Positions 1 to 11,100 of a stretch of 64,000 nt of DNA are shown here, in pieces; within the stretch, counting starts at the first letter, position 1; every line of letters begins with the position of its first letter. Origin of the DNA: Clostridium sp. (lineage in GTDB: Bacteria; Bacillota; Clostridia; Peptostreptococcales; Peptostreptococcaceae). Both the position numbers and the translations under genes were made by a program. A model generated the notes under the pieces. The model made no database searches. It was not told where the DNA came from and saw nothing but the letters and a program-made list of their open reading frames with translations. The stretch lies in the NCBI GenBank assembly GCA_022782605.1, contig JALFMW010000316.1:1-64000 (forward strand), in the 5' to 3' direction.

Positions 1-1434
1 TATTTTGAGTGCTTTTCCTGTTGGGGATGTGCTTTCATCTATAATCGCAATATCATCCCAAGTCACTAAATTTGTAGACCAATTAGTAGTGCCCCTTAAA
101 AAACCAGAGTTTAATACTAAGTTAGTTCCACCTATTTCTAAATCGTTAAGTTCGTTTTTAGTTGCGTAAGTATTTGACACAGTATTTAAAATATTATTTC
201 CACTTTGAGTAATAGCTGAAGTAACACCCATTTCATCTAATGTCCATGAAACATCAGAAGAACCATTAAAGTATTTTTCTGTATTTCCTATAGTGAACTT
301 TCTAGCTGTTTGTAATTTAGTTGCAGTAGTAGCGTTACCATCTAAAGTACCAGCTAGAACTGCATCATAAGCATATAGTCTTCCTTCATGACCAACTCTA
401 AATGGTGCACTTCCTGAATTCTCAGCACCGTTTGCTCCTGCCCAGAATGCATAGCCATGACCTGAAGAACTAGTCATACCTACATTGTTACCAACTAAAT
501 TATTAGGTGTTACAGTAAAACCACCTACAGAACCACTTACAAATGAATTATTTTCTGAACCCCAAGCAGCAGTGCCATCTTCAGACCATCTTAATATTTG
601 TCCACTAGAGCCACCACTAGGTATATGTCTATTTCCTGGATTTGTAGGATGTGTATATATTGTATCCTTAGCTTCTATTATTACAGTATCGTTAGTAGCA
701 TCAGGTGTTATTGTTACGTTAGCGCCTGCATTTAATGTTAATGTATCTGTAGGAGAATCAGCTTCTATTATAGTATCTCCTATTTTAACATTAGTAAATG
801 CATTTTGATTTATATATGAACCATGTGTATGTGAATCAGCTGCGACTCCTATATCTGATAATGACCAAGTAACATTAGCAGATCCATCAAAATATCTACT
901 TGCGTTTCCTATAGTTAATGTTTTAGCACTTTGTAATTTAGTTGCAGTAGAAGCATTACCAGTAAAGGATGAGGCAGTTACATCACCGTTAACTGTTAAC
1001 CTAGCTGATGTAGTATCTTTTGCTGTTAATGTCATTAAATTAAAATAAGGTGTTGTTCCAGCAGTGTCATATGTACTAAATCTCCATCTATACATATCTG
1101 AACCTGCGTCATCATTCATTTCAAAGTCTAAATATGTATTAGCCGATTCAGTTGTTACTTTCATAACCGCAGAGTCAGATGAACCTGCAGCAAATTGTAG
1201 ACTAGTTACACCTGTTAAAGAAGTATGATTATGCGATCTATCTGCCGCACCTATATTAACTGGCGTTATTGTTTGCCATGTATTATCATTTCTTAAGAAT
1301 CTAGCATTGTTTGCAGTTTCAGTCTTAGGTACATGATTACCATGACTTGTATTAGCTTTTTTATCAAGAGAATTTTTAACTCTAGTTAAAGCACTCTGCA
1401 ATTGATCAAATGTTATATTTTTACTATTTGGCAT
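1..1434 (-). CDS. Tail fiber protein, 3' part cut by left window edge
   Basis: An open frame of 478 codons runs from ATG at 1434 to base 1 with no stop, so the C terminus lies outside the window. AGGAGA stands 6 bases before the ATG. The N terminus has the helix ITFDQLQSALTRVKNSL, shared with the two fiber genes upstream (IN-DQLQVSLTRVKAYID). This is followed by tail-fiber pieces: SHNHTSLTGV, ASSFTGNASTATKLQSA (seen twice in variant form), HPTNPGNRHIPSGGSSG, and a block AFWAGANGAENSGSAPFRVG of the kind found in Firmicute tail proteins. The visible end (NLVLNSGF...NWS...W) resembles the start of a carbohydrate-binding module. It is the last fiber of the array in this window and probably sits in the distal receptor-binding apparatus. 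Function as a fiber is inferred; the exact ligand is unknown. Confidence 0.85.
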   Translation of the reverse strand, partial: MPNSKNITFDQLQSALTRVKNSLDKKANTSHGNHVPKTETANNARFLRNDNTWQTITPVNIGAADRSHNHTSLTGVTSLQFAAGSSDSAVMKVTTESANTYLDFEMNDDAGSDMYRWRFSTYDTAGTTPYFNLMTLTAKDTTSARLTVNGDVTASSFTGNASTATKLQSAKTLTIGNASRYFDGSANVTWSLSDIGVAADSHTHGSYINQNAFTNVKIGDTIIEADSPTDTLTLNAGANVTITPDATNDTVIIEAKDTIYTHPTNPGNRHIPSGGSSGQILRWSEDGTAAWGSENNSFVSGSVGGFTVTPNNLVGNNVGMTSSSGHGYAFWAGANGAENSGSAPFRVGHEGRLYAYDAVLAGTLDGNATTATKLQTARKFTIGNTEKYFNGSSDVSWTLDEMGVTSAITQSGNNILNTVSNTYATKNELNDLEIGGTNLVLNSGFLRGTTNWSTNLVTWDDIAIIDESTSPTGKALKI

Positions 1435-1478
1435 TTAGTCTCTCCTCTCTTTATCTATAATTTAATATATACAAACAT

Positions 1479-1508
1479 AAGGGATTAGTATTAGCAACTA
1501 ACCCCCTT
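1479..1508 (-). terminator. Hairpin between two fiber genes, possible terminator
   Basis: On the minus strand AAGGGGGTTAG pairs with CTAATCCCTT around a loop of about 9 bases, with one bulge and one G-U pair. What follows is AT-rich (ATGTTTGTATATATT) but is not a clean U run. It lies in the 118-base gap between the 491-aa fiber gene and the partial fiber gene, the longest gap in the window. It could be a weak terminator or an mRNA stabilising stem. Upstream in the same gap is TATTACTT (1530-1537, plus strand), a word repeated in other gaps. Confidence 0.4.
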
Positions 1509-1552
1509 AAATAATATTTTTCACTATATTATTACTTTAGATAAAACCTAAA

Positions 1553-3028
1553 TTAGCTAGCTGAACCAAATAGTGTATCTAACATTGTATTAACTTCAGC
1601 ATCAGTAGCTTTAGCTGCATCTGCAGTAGTAGCTGCACCTATAGCAGCACAAGTTACATTGAATGTTTGATCTGAACTACCATTAAAAGTTTTACTTGTA
1701 GTTCCATTAAATTGTAATGTTAATGTATGATTAACTTTAGAAGCTGTAGCAGCATTACCTGTACAAGTACCAGCTGAAGTTGCAGTACTAGCATTACCGC
1801 TTAATGCACCAACAAAAGTAGTAGCTGTTATTGCTCCAGTTTTTGCATTTAATTTAACACCTGAATTATATTTTAAACCAGCTGTAGTTGCTCCAGTAGC
1901 AGCAGTTAAATATAAAGTTTCAGAAGTTGTATCTGCAGAAACTGCAACTTTATTATCTGAATTTGGATTTCCTACCCATTTTGCAGTACCATCTGCTGAC
2001 CAACCTAAAAATTGTCCTGAAGATCCACCACTTGGAATATGTTTATTACCTGAACTAGTAGGATGCACATAATTATTAGCACCACTAGCTATACCGTCTA
2101 ATTTAGATTTGTCTTCTTTAGACATAAATCCAGCTGCTGAAGTAGTAGCATTACCATGACCATGGTTTTTATCTGCTTTATTACCAAGATTAGTTGTCAT
2201 AGTTGTAGCAAAGTTAGCATCGTTACCAAGTGCATCAGATAATTCTTTTAATGTATCAAGAGTTTCTGGTGCTGAATCAACAAGTGCTGCAACTTTACTG
2301 TCTGCATAAGCTTTAGCAGCGGCTAAGTTATCTGCATCAGTAGTTTGTAAAGCACTTATTTTAGTATTAATTTCTGATTCTGTATAATATCTATCATCAT
2401 GATTATGTGAAGCTGGTGCATAAGAACCAGAACTTTGCTTACCTTCTAGGGCTTTCTCTAATTTTCCTATAGCAGCATTTAAACTATCAGTAGTAGTTAT
2501 TGCAGAAGTTGCTGTAGGTTTTGCATATCCTGTCATTGCAGTTATTGTATTAGAAGCTTGATTATGTGCATTAGGATTAGCTGATATAGTTATATTTGCA
2601 GTACCATCAAAACTAACACCATTTATTGTTCTAGCTGTAGCTAATTTAGTAGCAGCTGCAGCAGTAGCAGTTTTTCCTAAATATGAACCATCATGGTTAT
2701 GTGAAGTACCAGATTTTCCATCTAATGCTTTTTCTAGTTTACCTATAGCTGTATTTAAATTATCAGTAGTAGCTATAGCTCCAGTACTATCTGGTTTAGC
2801 ATATCCAGTCATTGCAGTGATGCCATTAGATGCATGACTATGATTAGAATTAGCCTTACCATTAATAGCTGTATTTATAGTATTTACTTTATTATTGATT
2901 TCATTTTTAGTATAATAATCTGTATGATGATTATGATTATTTACTGAAAATCCACCATCAATATAAGCCTTAACTCTCGTTAATGAAACCTGTAACTGAT
3001 CGCAATTTATAAGTTTTGCATTTGCCAT
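1553..3028 (-). CDS. Tail fiber protein (paralogue of the 497-aa fiber upstream)
   Basis: This 491-aa protein is built from standard phage fiber modules. An N-terminal helix (residues 6-24) is shared with two other fibers. Then come His/Asn turns (NHNHH, HNHDGSY, HNHDDRYYTESE) and two copies of a 36-residue unit beginning ITAMTGYAKP (70-105 and 162-197). Next is the stf-like segment SAPETLDTLKELSDALGND (252-270), followed by FMSKEDKSKLDGIASGANNY and a HIPSGGSSGQF unit. A run of Ala/Thr-rich beta repeats precedes the C terminus ATDAEVNTMLDTLF (474-487). The C-terminal signature is shared with other small and large fibers here. GGAGTG precedes the ATG. It overlaps no neighbour and follows its paralogue by 15 bases, so the pair is probably a tandem duplication that has diverged. 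Confidence 0.85.
   Translation of the reverse strand: MANAKLINCDQLQVSLTRVKAYIDGGFSVNNHNHHTDYYTKNEINNKVNTINTAINGKANSNHSHASNGITAMTGYAKPDSTGAIATTDNLNTAIGKLEKALDGKSGTSHNHDGSYLGKTATAAAATKLATARTINGVSFDGTANITISANPNAHNQASNTITAMTGYAKPTATSAITTTDSLNAAIGKLEKALEGKQSSGSYAPASHNHDDRYYTESEINTKISALQTTDADNLAAAKAYADSKVAALVDSAPETLDTLKELSDALGNDANFATTMTTNLGNKADKNHGHGNATTSAAGFMSKEDKSKLDGIASGANNYVHPTSSGNKHIPSGGSSGQFLGWSADGTAKWVGNPNSDNKVAVSADTTSETLYLTAATGATTAGLKYNSGVKLNAKTGAITATTFVGALSGNASTATSAGTCTGNAATASKVNHTLTLQFNGTTSKTFNGSSDQTFNVTCAAIGAATTADAAKATDAEVNTMLDTLFGSAS
2438..2545 (-). repeat. Second copy of 36-residue fiber repeat
   Basis: Encodes residues 162-197 of the 491-aa fiber, starting ITAMTGYAKPTATSAI. It matches the first copy (2714-2821) at 29 of 36 residues. 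Diverged versions occur twice in the adjacent 497-aa fiber, so the unit duplicated before or during the gene duplication. Confidence 0.8.
2714..2821 (-). repeat. First copy of 36-residue fiber repeat
   Basis: Encodes residues 70-105 of the 491-aa fiber, starting ITAMTGYAKPDSTGAI and ending in the helix AIGKLEKALDGK. It is separated from the second copy by 56 residues that contain a His/Asn turn and a KLATARTINGVSFDG beta unit. Confidence 0.8.
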
Positions 3029-3043
3029 TTTAACACTCCTTTA

Positions 3044-4537
3044 TTAAAATACTGAATCTAACATTTTTGTAACTTCGTCATCTGTAGCTTGCTTTGTAGC
3101 ATCTTCAAATTGATTTATTGTAGGGGCACCAACAGAAGTAGCTGTTATTTGTATAGATACAGCTTCACTACCATTAAAAGATTTTTGAGGAACGCCGTTT
3201 AAAGATATACTTAGTGCCTCTTTTGTTTTATCTGCACTAGCTGCACTGCCAGCACATGCATCAGCAGTTAATGCTTTAGTAGCTGTACCAGTTAAATCAC
3301 CTACAAAAGTAGTAGCTTTTAATTCTCCAGCATTTTCTGTTAAATATACACCTGTGTCAAATACTTGTTCTCCTATTTGAGTAGCATTTGAAGTAGTACC
3401 TGTTATATAGGCTTTAGCAGTAGTGTTTAAATTATTTTTTACATATTGATCTGTAACAGAAACATTGCCCCATACTGCTGTTCCATCTTTTGAATATATT
3501 AAAGCTTGACCAGCTGCTCCACCTGCTGGTATATGTTTATGTCCTGCTGTATCAGGGTGAACATAATTATTAGCATTTTCTTGTATGCCGTCAAGTTTAG
3601 CCTTATCAGTAGAAGACATGAATCCAGATTTTGCTGTTGTAGCATCTGAATGAGTATGATCCTTATCAGCTTTTTCTGCTATCTTATTTAAAATAGTAGT
3701 TGAGAAGTTAGGATCATTACCTAAAGCATTTGCTAACTCTTTTAAAGTGTCTAAACTTTCTGGAGTAGCGCTGCCAATTATAGATGAAATAGCTTCATCT
3801 GTATATTGTTTAGAAGCTTCTAAGCTTGCAGATCCTCCGCTTTCTATTTCTGTTAGCATTTCATCTAGCACTGCTTTAGTATAATATAAATCATTATGAT
3901 TATGATTTTTAGGTGCATATTCTCCTGCATCTTGTTTACCTTCTAAGCCCTTTTCTAGTTTACCAAGAGCAACATTCAAAGAGTCAGTAACAAGTATACT
4001 TGAAGCTGCATCTGATTTTGCATAACCAGTTAAGGATGTTATCTTATCAGAAGACAAATTAGAAAGAGTTGTAGCTATTGTTATATCAGCTGAGCCATCA
4101 AATGAAGCTAAACCATTTACTGCTCCACCTAAATTAATCTGTCTAGGTGATTCTAATTTTTTAGCAGCTACAGCTGTAGCATTTAATTTTAAATATGTGT
4201 CATCGTAATTAGGTCTATTAGATGATACATTATCTAAACCTTTTTCTAATTTACCAATAGCTACATTTAAGCTATCAGTATTTGCTATAGCAGATGTATT
4301 TGCAGGTTTAACATAACCTGTCATTTTTAATATATCATTAGAAGTATGAGTATGATTAGCATTAGCTTTACTATCTAAATTTGTTACTAAGCCATCTCTA
4401 ATATTATTTACTTCTGTTTTAGTATAATATTTTTCGTCATGCGTATGATCTTTTGCACAGAAATTAGTTTCGCAAAACAATCGTATTCTTTGCATTGACA
4501 TCTTTAACTGTTCAAGATTTATAAGTGGACTGCTCAT
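3044..4537 (-). CDS. Tail fiber protein (paralogue of the 491-aa fiber downstream)
   Basis: This 497-aa protein has the same plan as the following gene. The N-terminal helix is INLEQLKMSMQRIRLF, then HTHDEKYYTKTEV, and two copies of the MTGY-K unit ending IGKLEKGL. The stf-like segment ATPESLDTLKELANALGND comes next, then GFMSSTDKAKLDGIQENANN, a HIPAGGAAGQ unit and beta repeats. The C terminus ATDDEVTKMLDSVF ends exactly at the signature with no tail. A strong AAGGAGTG lies before the ATG. The MSSTDKAKLDGI and TLKELANALGND words are typical of T4-like and lambdoid side-tail fibers and of Firmicute phage fibers. Likely a trimeric distal fiber; receptor unknown. Confidence 0.85.
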   Translation of the reverse strand: MSSPLINLEQLKMSMQRIRLFCETNFCAKDHTHDEKYYTKTEVNNIRDGLVTNLDSKANANHTHTSNDILKMTGYVKPANTSAIANTDSLNVAIGKLEKGLDNVSSNRPNYDDTYLKLNATAVAAKKLESPRQINLGGAVNGLASFDGSADITIATTLSNLSSDKITSLTGYAKSDAASSILVTDSLNVALGKLEKGLEGKQDAGEYAPKNHNHNDLYYTKAVLDEMLTEIESGGSASLEASKQYTDEAISSIIGSATPESLDTLKELANALGNDPNFSTTILNKIAEKADKDHTHSDATTAKSGFMSSTDKAKLDGIQENANNYVHPDTAGHKHIPAGGAAGQALIYSKDGTAVWGNVSVTDQYVKNNLNTTAKAYITGTTSNATQIGEQVFDTGVYLTENAGELKATTFVGDLTGTATKALTADACAGSAASADKTKEALSISLNGVPQKSFNGSEAVSIQITATSVGAPTINQFEDATKQATDDEVTKMLDSVF

Positions 4538-4549
4538 ATTTTCACTCCT

Positions 4550-4756
4550 TTATTTATCAAAAATATTTGATAGCATATCACTTACTTGCGAATTGCTAGC
4601 TTGGTTTATATCGGCAATAATAGTATCTGGTTTATTGTACAAATCATTATAATCTCCACTAAAGCCAGTTTCATCAACGTATTTCTTTGTTGCTTCAGTT
4701 ACTAAGTCTAACGCCTCCATTACCGTTATCGAAATCTTCTTACTATTATCAGACAC
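4550..4756 (-). CDS. Small fiber-like protein with docking ends only
   Basis: This 68-aa protein starts at GTG (4756), supported by AAGGAGG 8 bases upstream. It contains only three parts: an N-terminal helix (ISITVMEALDLVTEATKKYV), one FSGSYNDL-type turn (GFSGDYNDLYNKP) also present in the 272-aa and 443-aa fibers, and the C-terminal signature ASNSQVSDMLSNIF. It looks like a miniature of the larger fibers with the shaft removed. It lies 12 bases before the 497-aa fiber gene and just after a terminator, so it may be the first gene of a transcript carrying the last four fiber genes. It could be an adaptor or a remnant; the clean ribosome site argues for a real product. Confidence 0.7.
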   Translation of the reverse strand: MSDNSKKISITVMEALDLVTEATKKYVDETGFSGDYNDLYNKPDTIIADINQASNSQVSDMLSNIFDK

Positions 4757-4813
4757 TATAAAACCTCCTTCATGTTATCCTATATTTTAATTACGTAAAA
4801 TAAGTACTCATAT

Positions 4814-4837
4814 AAAAAGGTCGGATTAACCGACCTT
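4814..4837 (-). terminator. Intrinsic terminator after the 99-aa gene
   Basis: A perfect 8-bp stem (AAGGTCGG / CCGACCTT) with a 5-base loop is followed on the minus strand by TTT. Together with the end of the stem this gives a run of five T. It lies directly behind the stop codon of the 99-aa gene and ends the transcript carrying the giant adhesin gene. Confidence 0.85.
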
Positions 4838-4842
4838 AAATA

Positions 4843-5142
4843 TCATATTCTTTTTGTACTTAAAGTACCGTCGTCAGAAATTGTTAATTTAAATTGATTC
4901 CCATTAGGACTAACTAATATACATTCATCATTTAAAATAGTAAGTCCGCTAATAGGTTCTCCTAATGACTGTATAGAGTCAACTTTAGGCTCATAAGATT
5001 CATCTTTTATTTCTTCGTACAATTCTGCTCTATCGTTTTTACCTAAGTAAACTTTTTTAAAAGTTTGATTACCTTTTTTAAGTAAGCAACCTTCAGCTGG
5101 CTCTATGCATGTTATACCTAAACTATTTGTATATACTCTCAT
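4843..5142 (-). CDS. Small fiber-associated protein, function unknown
   Basis: A 99-aa protein preceded by ATAGGAGTGATTAT and ATG. The C-terminal half has the pattern ILVSPNGNQFKLTISDDGTL, a short beta motif (xLxSPNGxxFxLxVSDDGxL) seen in small proteins next to tail-fiber genes of Firmicute phages. It sits 10 bases after the stop of the 2141-aa adhesin gene and directly before a terminator, so it is co-transcribed with that adhesin and may be its accessory or cap. No signal peptide or membrane segment is visible. Assignment rests on context and the short motif. Confidence 0.65.
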   Translation of the reverse strand: MRVYTNSLGITCIEPAEGCLLKKGNQTFKKVYLGKNDRAELYEEIKDESYEPKVDSIQSLGEPISGLTILNDECILVSPNGNQFKLTISDDGTLSTKRI

Positions 5143-5152
5143 ATAATCACTC

Positions 5153-8100
5153 CTATACTATAGCAAATGTCCAGCCTTTGTTATTCATAACATCTAATGC
5201 TAATGTTCTTAATTCTTCATCTACATTTTCTGTCTTTTCGTCGTCTATAGCGTCCATTACATTATATGTTAAACCTAATGTTTCTTCTGTTACAGTGTCT
5301 AAGTGTCTTAATATAGTTTTTGTATGAGCTGTAGTATTAATATTTTTAAAGTCATAGCTATGAATTAATGCTCCAGTTACATCAAAGTTCTTTAAGTTTT
5401 CGAATACTGCTCCATATGTAATAGATGTATCATGCCAATCATATGGATTTTGTCCAGTAGATGTTAATGAACGTACAGGCTTTTTAAGATAAGTAAAATC
5501 TAATCCATGTATTTCTTCTATATATTTATCTTCATAGAACATACCACCAAAGTCTGCTTTACTATTTGTATCTGCTAATTTAGTCATATTAAGATTAACT
5601 ACTTTTAAGCTATTGCAATATTGGAACATATTATAATAAGTAACTCCTGTACCATAATAGTCATGCATCATTAATGCACTAGGGAATTTAAAGTTAACTG
5701 TCTCTAATCTATTACAATACTCTGCAAAATAAGTAGAGTCACGTAATAAACGTCCATTGAAATTAACAGTTAGTGTTTTTATATTTTCGCAGTATCTAAA
5801 TGCTTGCTTAGCGTAAACATTATCAGTATTAACGTTTACTACTGGATTAACTAATCCATTACAACGTTCATATATATAACTGATATTAGTAACTCTGAAC
5901 GGTATCTCTTTATATATGTTATCATCTGTTAAAGAAGAGCAACGGCTACAACATCCACTCATATCAACATCATAAATAAAATCATTTGGTATAGGTATTA
6001 GTCTAGTTAATAGTTCACATTGACCGTATAAATAACCCATACTTCTTAAACCTACAGGTAATGTCTCTCCTTCAATTTCTATATCTGTTAATTTTACACA
6101 TCCAGAGAATCCACTAGACATTTCTTGAAGAGGATGATCTCGTCCTATATCTGGTAAATATACTGAAGTTAAGTTATCGCATGAACGCAAGAATCCATCT
6201 GCGTAAATAACTTTAGCTAATGTTTCAAATCTAACTCGAGTTAAAGATTTACAATTGCATAATACATTTCTTATGTCTGTACATTCTCCCATGTATGGGA
6301 AGCTTAATCCGTCATCTTCTAATGCTAAACAATTATAGTATGCACAGTTCATATTGTCAGCAGAGAAGTTAAGTTTTCCTATTCTTCTAAGTTTGCGGCA
6401 TCCTTCAAATGCACTTTCCATAGGAATAGTTTTTTTACTTTCTTTAGTTGCAGATGATGTAATGCTTCCTATTTCTTCTAAGTTAACACAACCTTGACAT
6501 AAATAGTTTATTCCCCATGTACTAGATCTAGTACCGGTAAACTTACAATCGCCTAGTTTAATTAAGCTTTCGCATCCAGAAAGTGTAGCATATGCACCAT
6601 CACAATCTGTTAAGGTGAATTCTTTTATATACTTAAGATTAGTTCCATAAAAAGGTTTAATATTATAGTTGTATCCGCCTATGTTGTTTTTATTTTTCAT
6701 TACTACTCCATCAGTTTCGTAATCTCTTTGTTCTGCTAATACAGCATATTGATACATATAATTTAGATCTTCAAATGTATTTAATTTAGGGAAGAACTTC
6801 ATAGCGAATTCCCAAGTGAAATCAGGATTAGTACAACGATAAAACATTCTGCTTGTTCTTGTTATGTTTCTTAAGAAAGATTCCCAGTCTGAAGGAGTTT
6901 TAACTTCGCACTCACCTTTTGTAAAATCTATAAATGCAAACCAGTCTGCTATATATTTCCATTTAAAATCAGAAAGATCTATTACACCATTAGGAGTAAC
7001 GTATGGTCTATCTTCAATATAGCTTTCTTTTAAATCGTTAAAGACAGGATTTACATATTGATTAACTATATCTACACCTAATAACTCTTTAGCATATGGA
7101 GCAATTATACATGTATCTTTTAATTTATGATTTCCTAAATCTACTCCTACATAACTAGGTTCATGTTCTCCTTCGAAGTAAATGCTATCTATATTAAATT
7201 TTTCTATTTTTACTTCATTATCAAAACCTTCGTCATGACGCTTATTCCATGCACAAGTTATAACAGACTCTAAAGTTTGTGGTAAAATTATTTGATGAAT
7301 ATTTTGAGTGGCTAAATTACATTCAAATATTTTTAAATTAGGGAACTTATCAGATAACTTAATAGATTCTGTTCCTGGTTTAAAAGTAAAGTAACTTAAG
7401 TTACCACCCATACCTTCACTCCAATTGCAAGGATACATTTCATGTATTCTAAATTCTTCTATGTTAGGACATTTTATAATTTTCAATGAATCCCAATCGA
7501 ATTCTCCTACTACATCGTATCTATCAGCTTCATATGTAGGTTCATTATTGTATTTATATCCGCAACAGTTAGCTCCTAACATTAATGTTTTTAATCCTGG
7601 CATAGATCTTAAAGTTAAACTATTAAGATTGCTAATTCCTCTAAAACTCATGCTAGGAACATTATGACAACTATTTTCTATATGTATATCATAACAATTA
7701 GCTAATCCATTACCCCAAGACATTAAGCGTTTCCATTCGCCTTCTGGATAATTTAAGTAATTAATTTCTGATGGTCTACATTCATTAGCATAGTTGTCAA
7801 AGAAGTTTCCACTTACACCAAAGTCTTCACTATATGTTAATCTTTCAACTAAAGGACAGTTGATCAATGTAAAGCTTGACATATTACTAGCATTTTGTTT
7901 TAAGTCATATACTTTAGAGCCATCTAATGAAGATGACGCAGGTAAACCTACTACCTTTAAACTATATTGATTACGTAATTCTAACTTTTGTAATGTTTTA
8001 GGAACATATATTTCCACTAAGTTACCACCTGATTGGTTAGTATCTATAGATTTTAATACTGTATCTGACGCATTAAGATATCTTAAGTTATTACATCCAG

Positions 8101-11100
8101 CTACTTTAAGAACTTGAGATGTTTGTAATGTACCAAGCTTATTACATCCACTTAAATCTAATCTTTGAAGATATCTACAGTTTTCTATATCTATACTTAA
8201 TAGATCTGTATTTCCAGCGCATTCTATATTAGTTAATCTGGTAGCATTACTTAAATATAAGTGTCGAGGCATTAAGCCATCTAATTTTCCTAAAGATTTA
8301 ATTTGGTCAGCACCATATATCATTATCTCTTGGTCTTTAGATTGTGGCTGATTTTCTTTACTAGCTTGGAATCTAACAACTTGATTTCTTCCTACTTTAA
8401 GCGTTTGCTCTCCTGACCTGTCAGCCATATTACGCCATTTAATAGTCAAATACATCGGTGAATAAGTTTGTATGTCTATATATGCTTCACCTATAATACC
8501 TGATCTAATAGAAATAAATGATGACGTAGCAGGGCTATAATCAAATAATGTATCACAATATAATAATCTTTCTTTTATCCATCTCTTTAAGTTATAGTAT
8601 CTATTTCCGTTAGACATCATTATATAAGTACCAGAGTCTAAATATTTCTTTTGAGTACTGAAGTTATATTGTTTTTCTGGTATTTTCTCTATTTGATTAG
8701 TAAATAAACATTCATATATTTTGTCTAATGTTAAGTTTCCGTTTCTTAAGTTATTATATTCTGCTACTAAGTCAGCAGCAAATAATGTTCTAACTCTAGA
8801 CCATAATACAGAATTAGCTGTATTGAATTCATCAATATTAACTTCTATATCAACATCATATTTAGTAGCACCTGTATTATCTAGACCCATCGCAGTATCC
8901 ATATCATAAAAATCTATATACCATTTAACTCCGTCAAATGTTACTAGTTTCATATTTTTACCAAGTGAATCTACAAGACCCAGAACCATAACTATTAAGT
9001 AATATCTTATAACTGACTCTTTATCAAAGTATGTTTCAAATTGAGTTATAAATACTTCGTCAGTTGAATCATGAACAAATGATATTAAGTTTTTAAGTTC
9101 TCTATAATCATCATTCATTGAGTTTTGTATTTCTGCAGGATATATACCACTAAAATCATTCTTATACCATGACCATTCATCTATTCCAGTATCAGGAGTC
9201 CATGGTATAAATGCACCAGCTGTTTGATTTGTATTAGCTGATACTTCATATACTTTACAAGTATTTTTATGAGCTGGTAAGTCGTATCCAAATGCAGTAC
9301 TACTATATCTATCTAAGTTGAAATCATAAACACCTTGTAGCTCTCCATTAATGTATAATAAGATTGGAAATCCTTGAACAGTTCTAGATGTTCTAGAATC
9401 TATTTTTTGAGCTGGAGTTTGATTAGTATATAAATACTTTCTAACAAAGTCAGCTAAGCCTACGTTATGAGCATTTGTTGATTCCATTAAGTTTGCTTTT
9501 AAACAGAACAGGTCTTGAGGTATACAATTAGGATATGGACTATACATTATAGGCTGTCTATTAGAATCTCTAAGTTCTAGATTAAAGTTCTTAATGTTAT
9601 ATGCTATTGAAGATGTACCTTGCCAATACATTAAACAGTTAGTGGCATCTGTTAAAGTTTGTCCATATAAATCAGAGTTAGGAGAAGTATATGTCATAGC
9701 TACTTCTACTTTATTTGTTTCAGTCATAGTTTTAAAAGCTTCAGGATCTACTGTAATGTTCATTATCGGCATTATATTTTTTAGTGGATCATTAAAATCT
9801 GATTTAAATTTTTGAAGTGATATATCTTCAATAGAAGATAAGAAGTTTTGAACTAGCTCATCAAATGTTAAGTTTCTATCATATATTCTTAAGTGTTTTA
9901 TTTCACAACTACCAAAGTCTTCAACACCTTTTTTACTATTAAGGAAAATCTTTTCTGCGTGTGCAAATGATTCTAGTATTGCAGATGTACCAATACCACT
10001 GTCACTAAGTTTACATGATTTAGTGATTACTCCATTGATAACAACATGTGCATATTTATTAGTTCTATCTATATTAAATATAACGTGTATGTATTCATCT
10101 GCACCTATAGATGCATTTATAGTTTGGTTAGCACTAGCTATATATGCTTCTCTAGTATCTATATAAACTCCTTTGAATGGAGTAAGCGTATCTGTTATAT
10201 CTAAAACTCTAGCTATGTCATTACCTACGTCTCTAGTTTTAAACACTATTTCTATAGCTCCACCATTTTTAAAGTTATTCTTAAATGGTGTCATATCTAT
10301 TTCAACATAACATGTACCGTCCATAACAAGTTCTGCCATATCAGATCCTTCAGGTTTTATCCATCCATTAGAGCCATAGTTAAAATTATATAGTTTACCT
10401 TTGTGACCTCTGAACTTATCTGTCCAAATATCTCTATCAGCGTCATCGTTAGTTCTATCTGTAGCATCAAACCAGCATAATAATGAAGCATCCATTACAG
10501 GTTGTATTCTTGTGTACTCACCTTGTACCACTTTACATGCAAATTCAGTAAAGCCGCTTATTCCTAATTCTTCATTTATTGCTTCTATTTTTAATGTATA
10601 ATCTCCTACGTCTAAACTTGTTATACTCCAATATAATAAACCTGGTCTAGTAACTATTGTCTTTTTAAGAGTACCATTTATATACATATTAACAGTAAAA
10701 TCTTCATCTCTATCTATAGCTACTCTATATGGTATACTAATAGGAATACCGCTTTCATATTCTTTTTCACTATCAAAATCAGCATAGACAATAATGTGAT
10801 TTTCGTCTACAACCAATAATGCGAATTTTTTCTTTTCTGTTATATAGTCTCCAGATTTGGCCCAATAAGTTATCTTATGAACACCTATTTGTATATCTGT
10901 TAGTTCGTAACTGTTATATCCATTAATAGATTTTATTTCTTTTAAAACTCCATCAATTTCAAAACAAGTATATATATTCTCACCAGTCATACATTCGATA
11001 GTGTATGCTAACATTATTCTATTCTTAATATTATAAATAGCATTGGTATCTGTTATCATTGTCATCTTGATACCACCAGCTGTTACTACCCATTTTAATT

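Noticed and set aside
485-808. Plus-strand 107-codon frame near the left end
   Set aside because: It is antisense to the continuous 478-codon fiber frame, which has a ribosome site and typical fiber modules.
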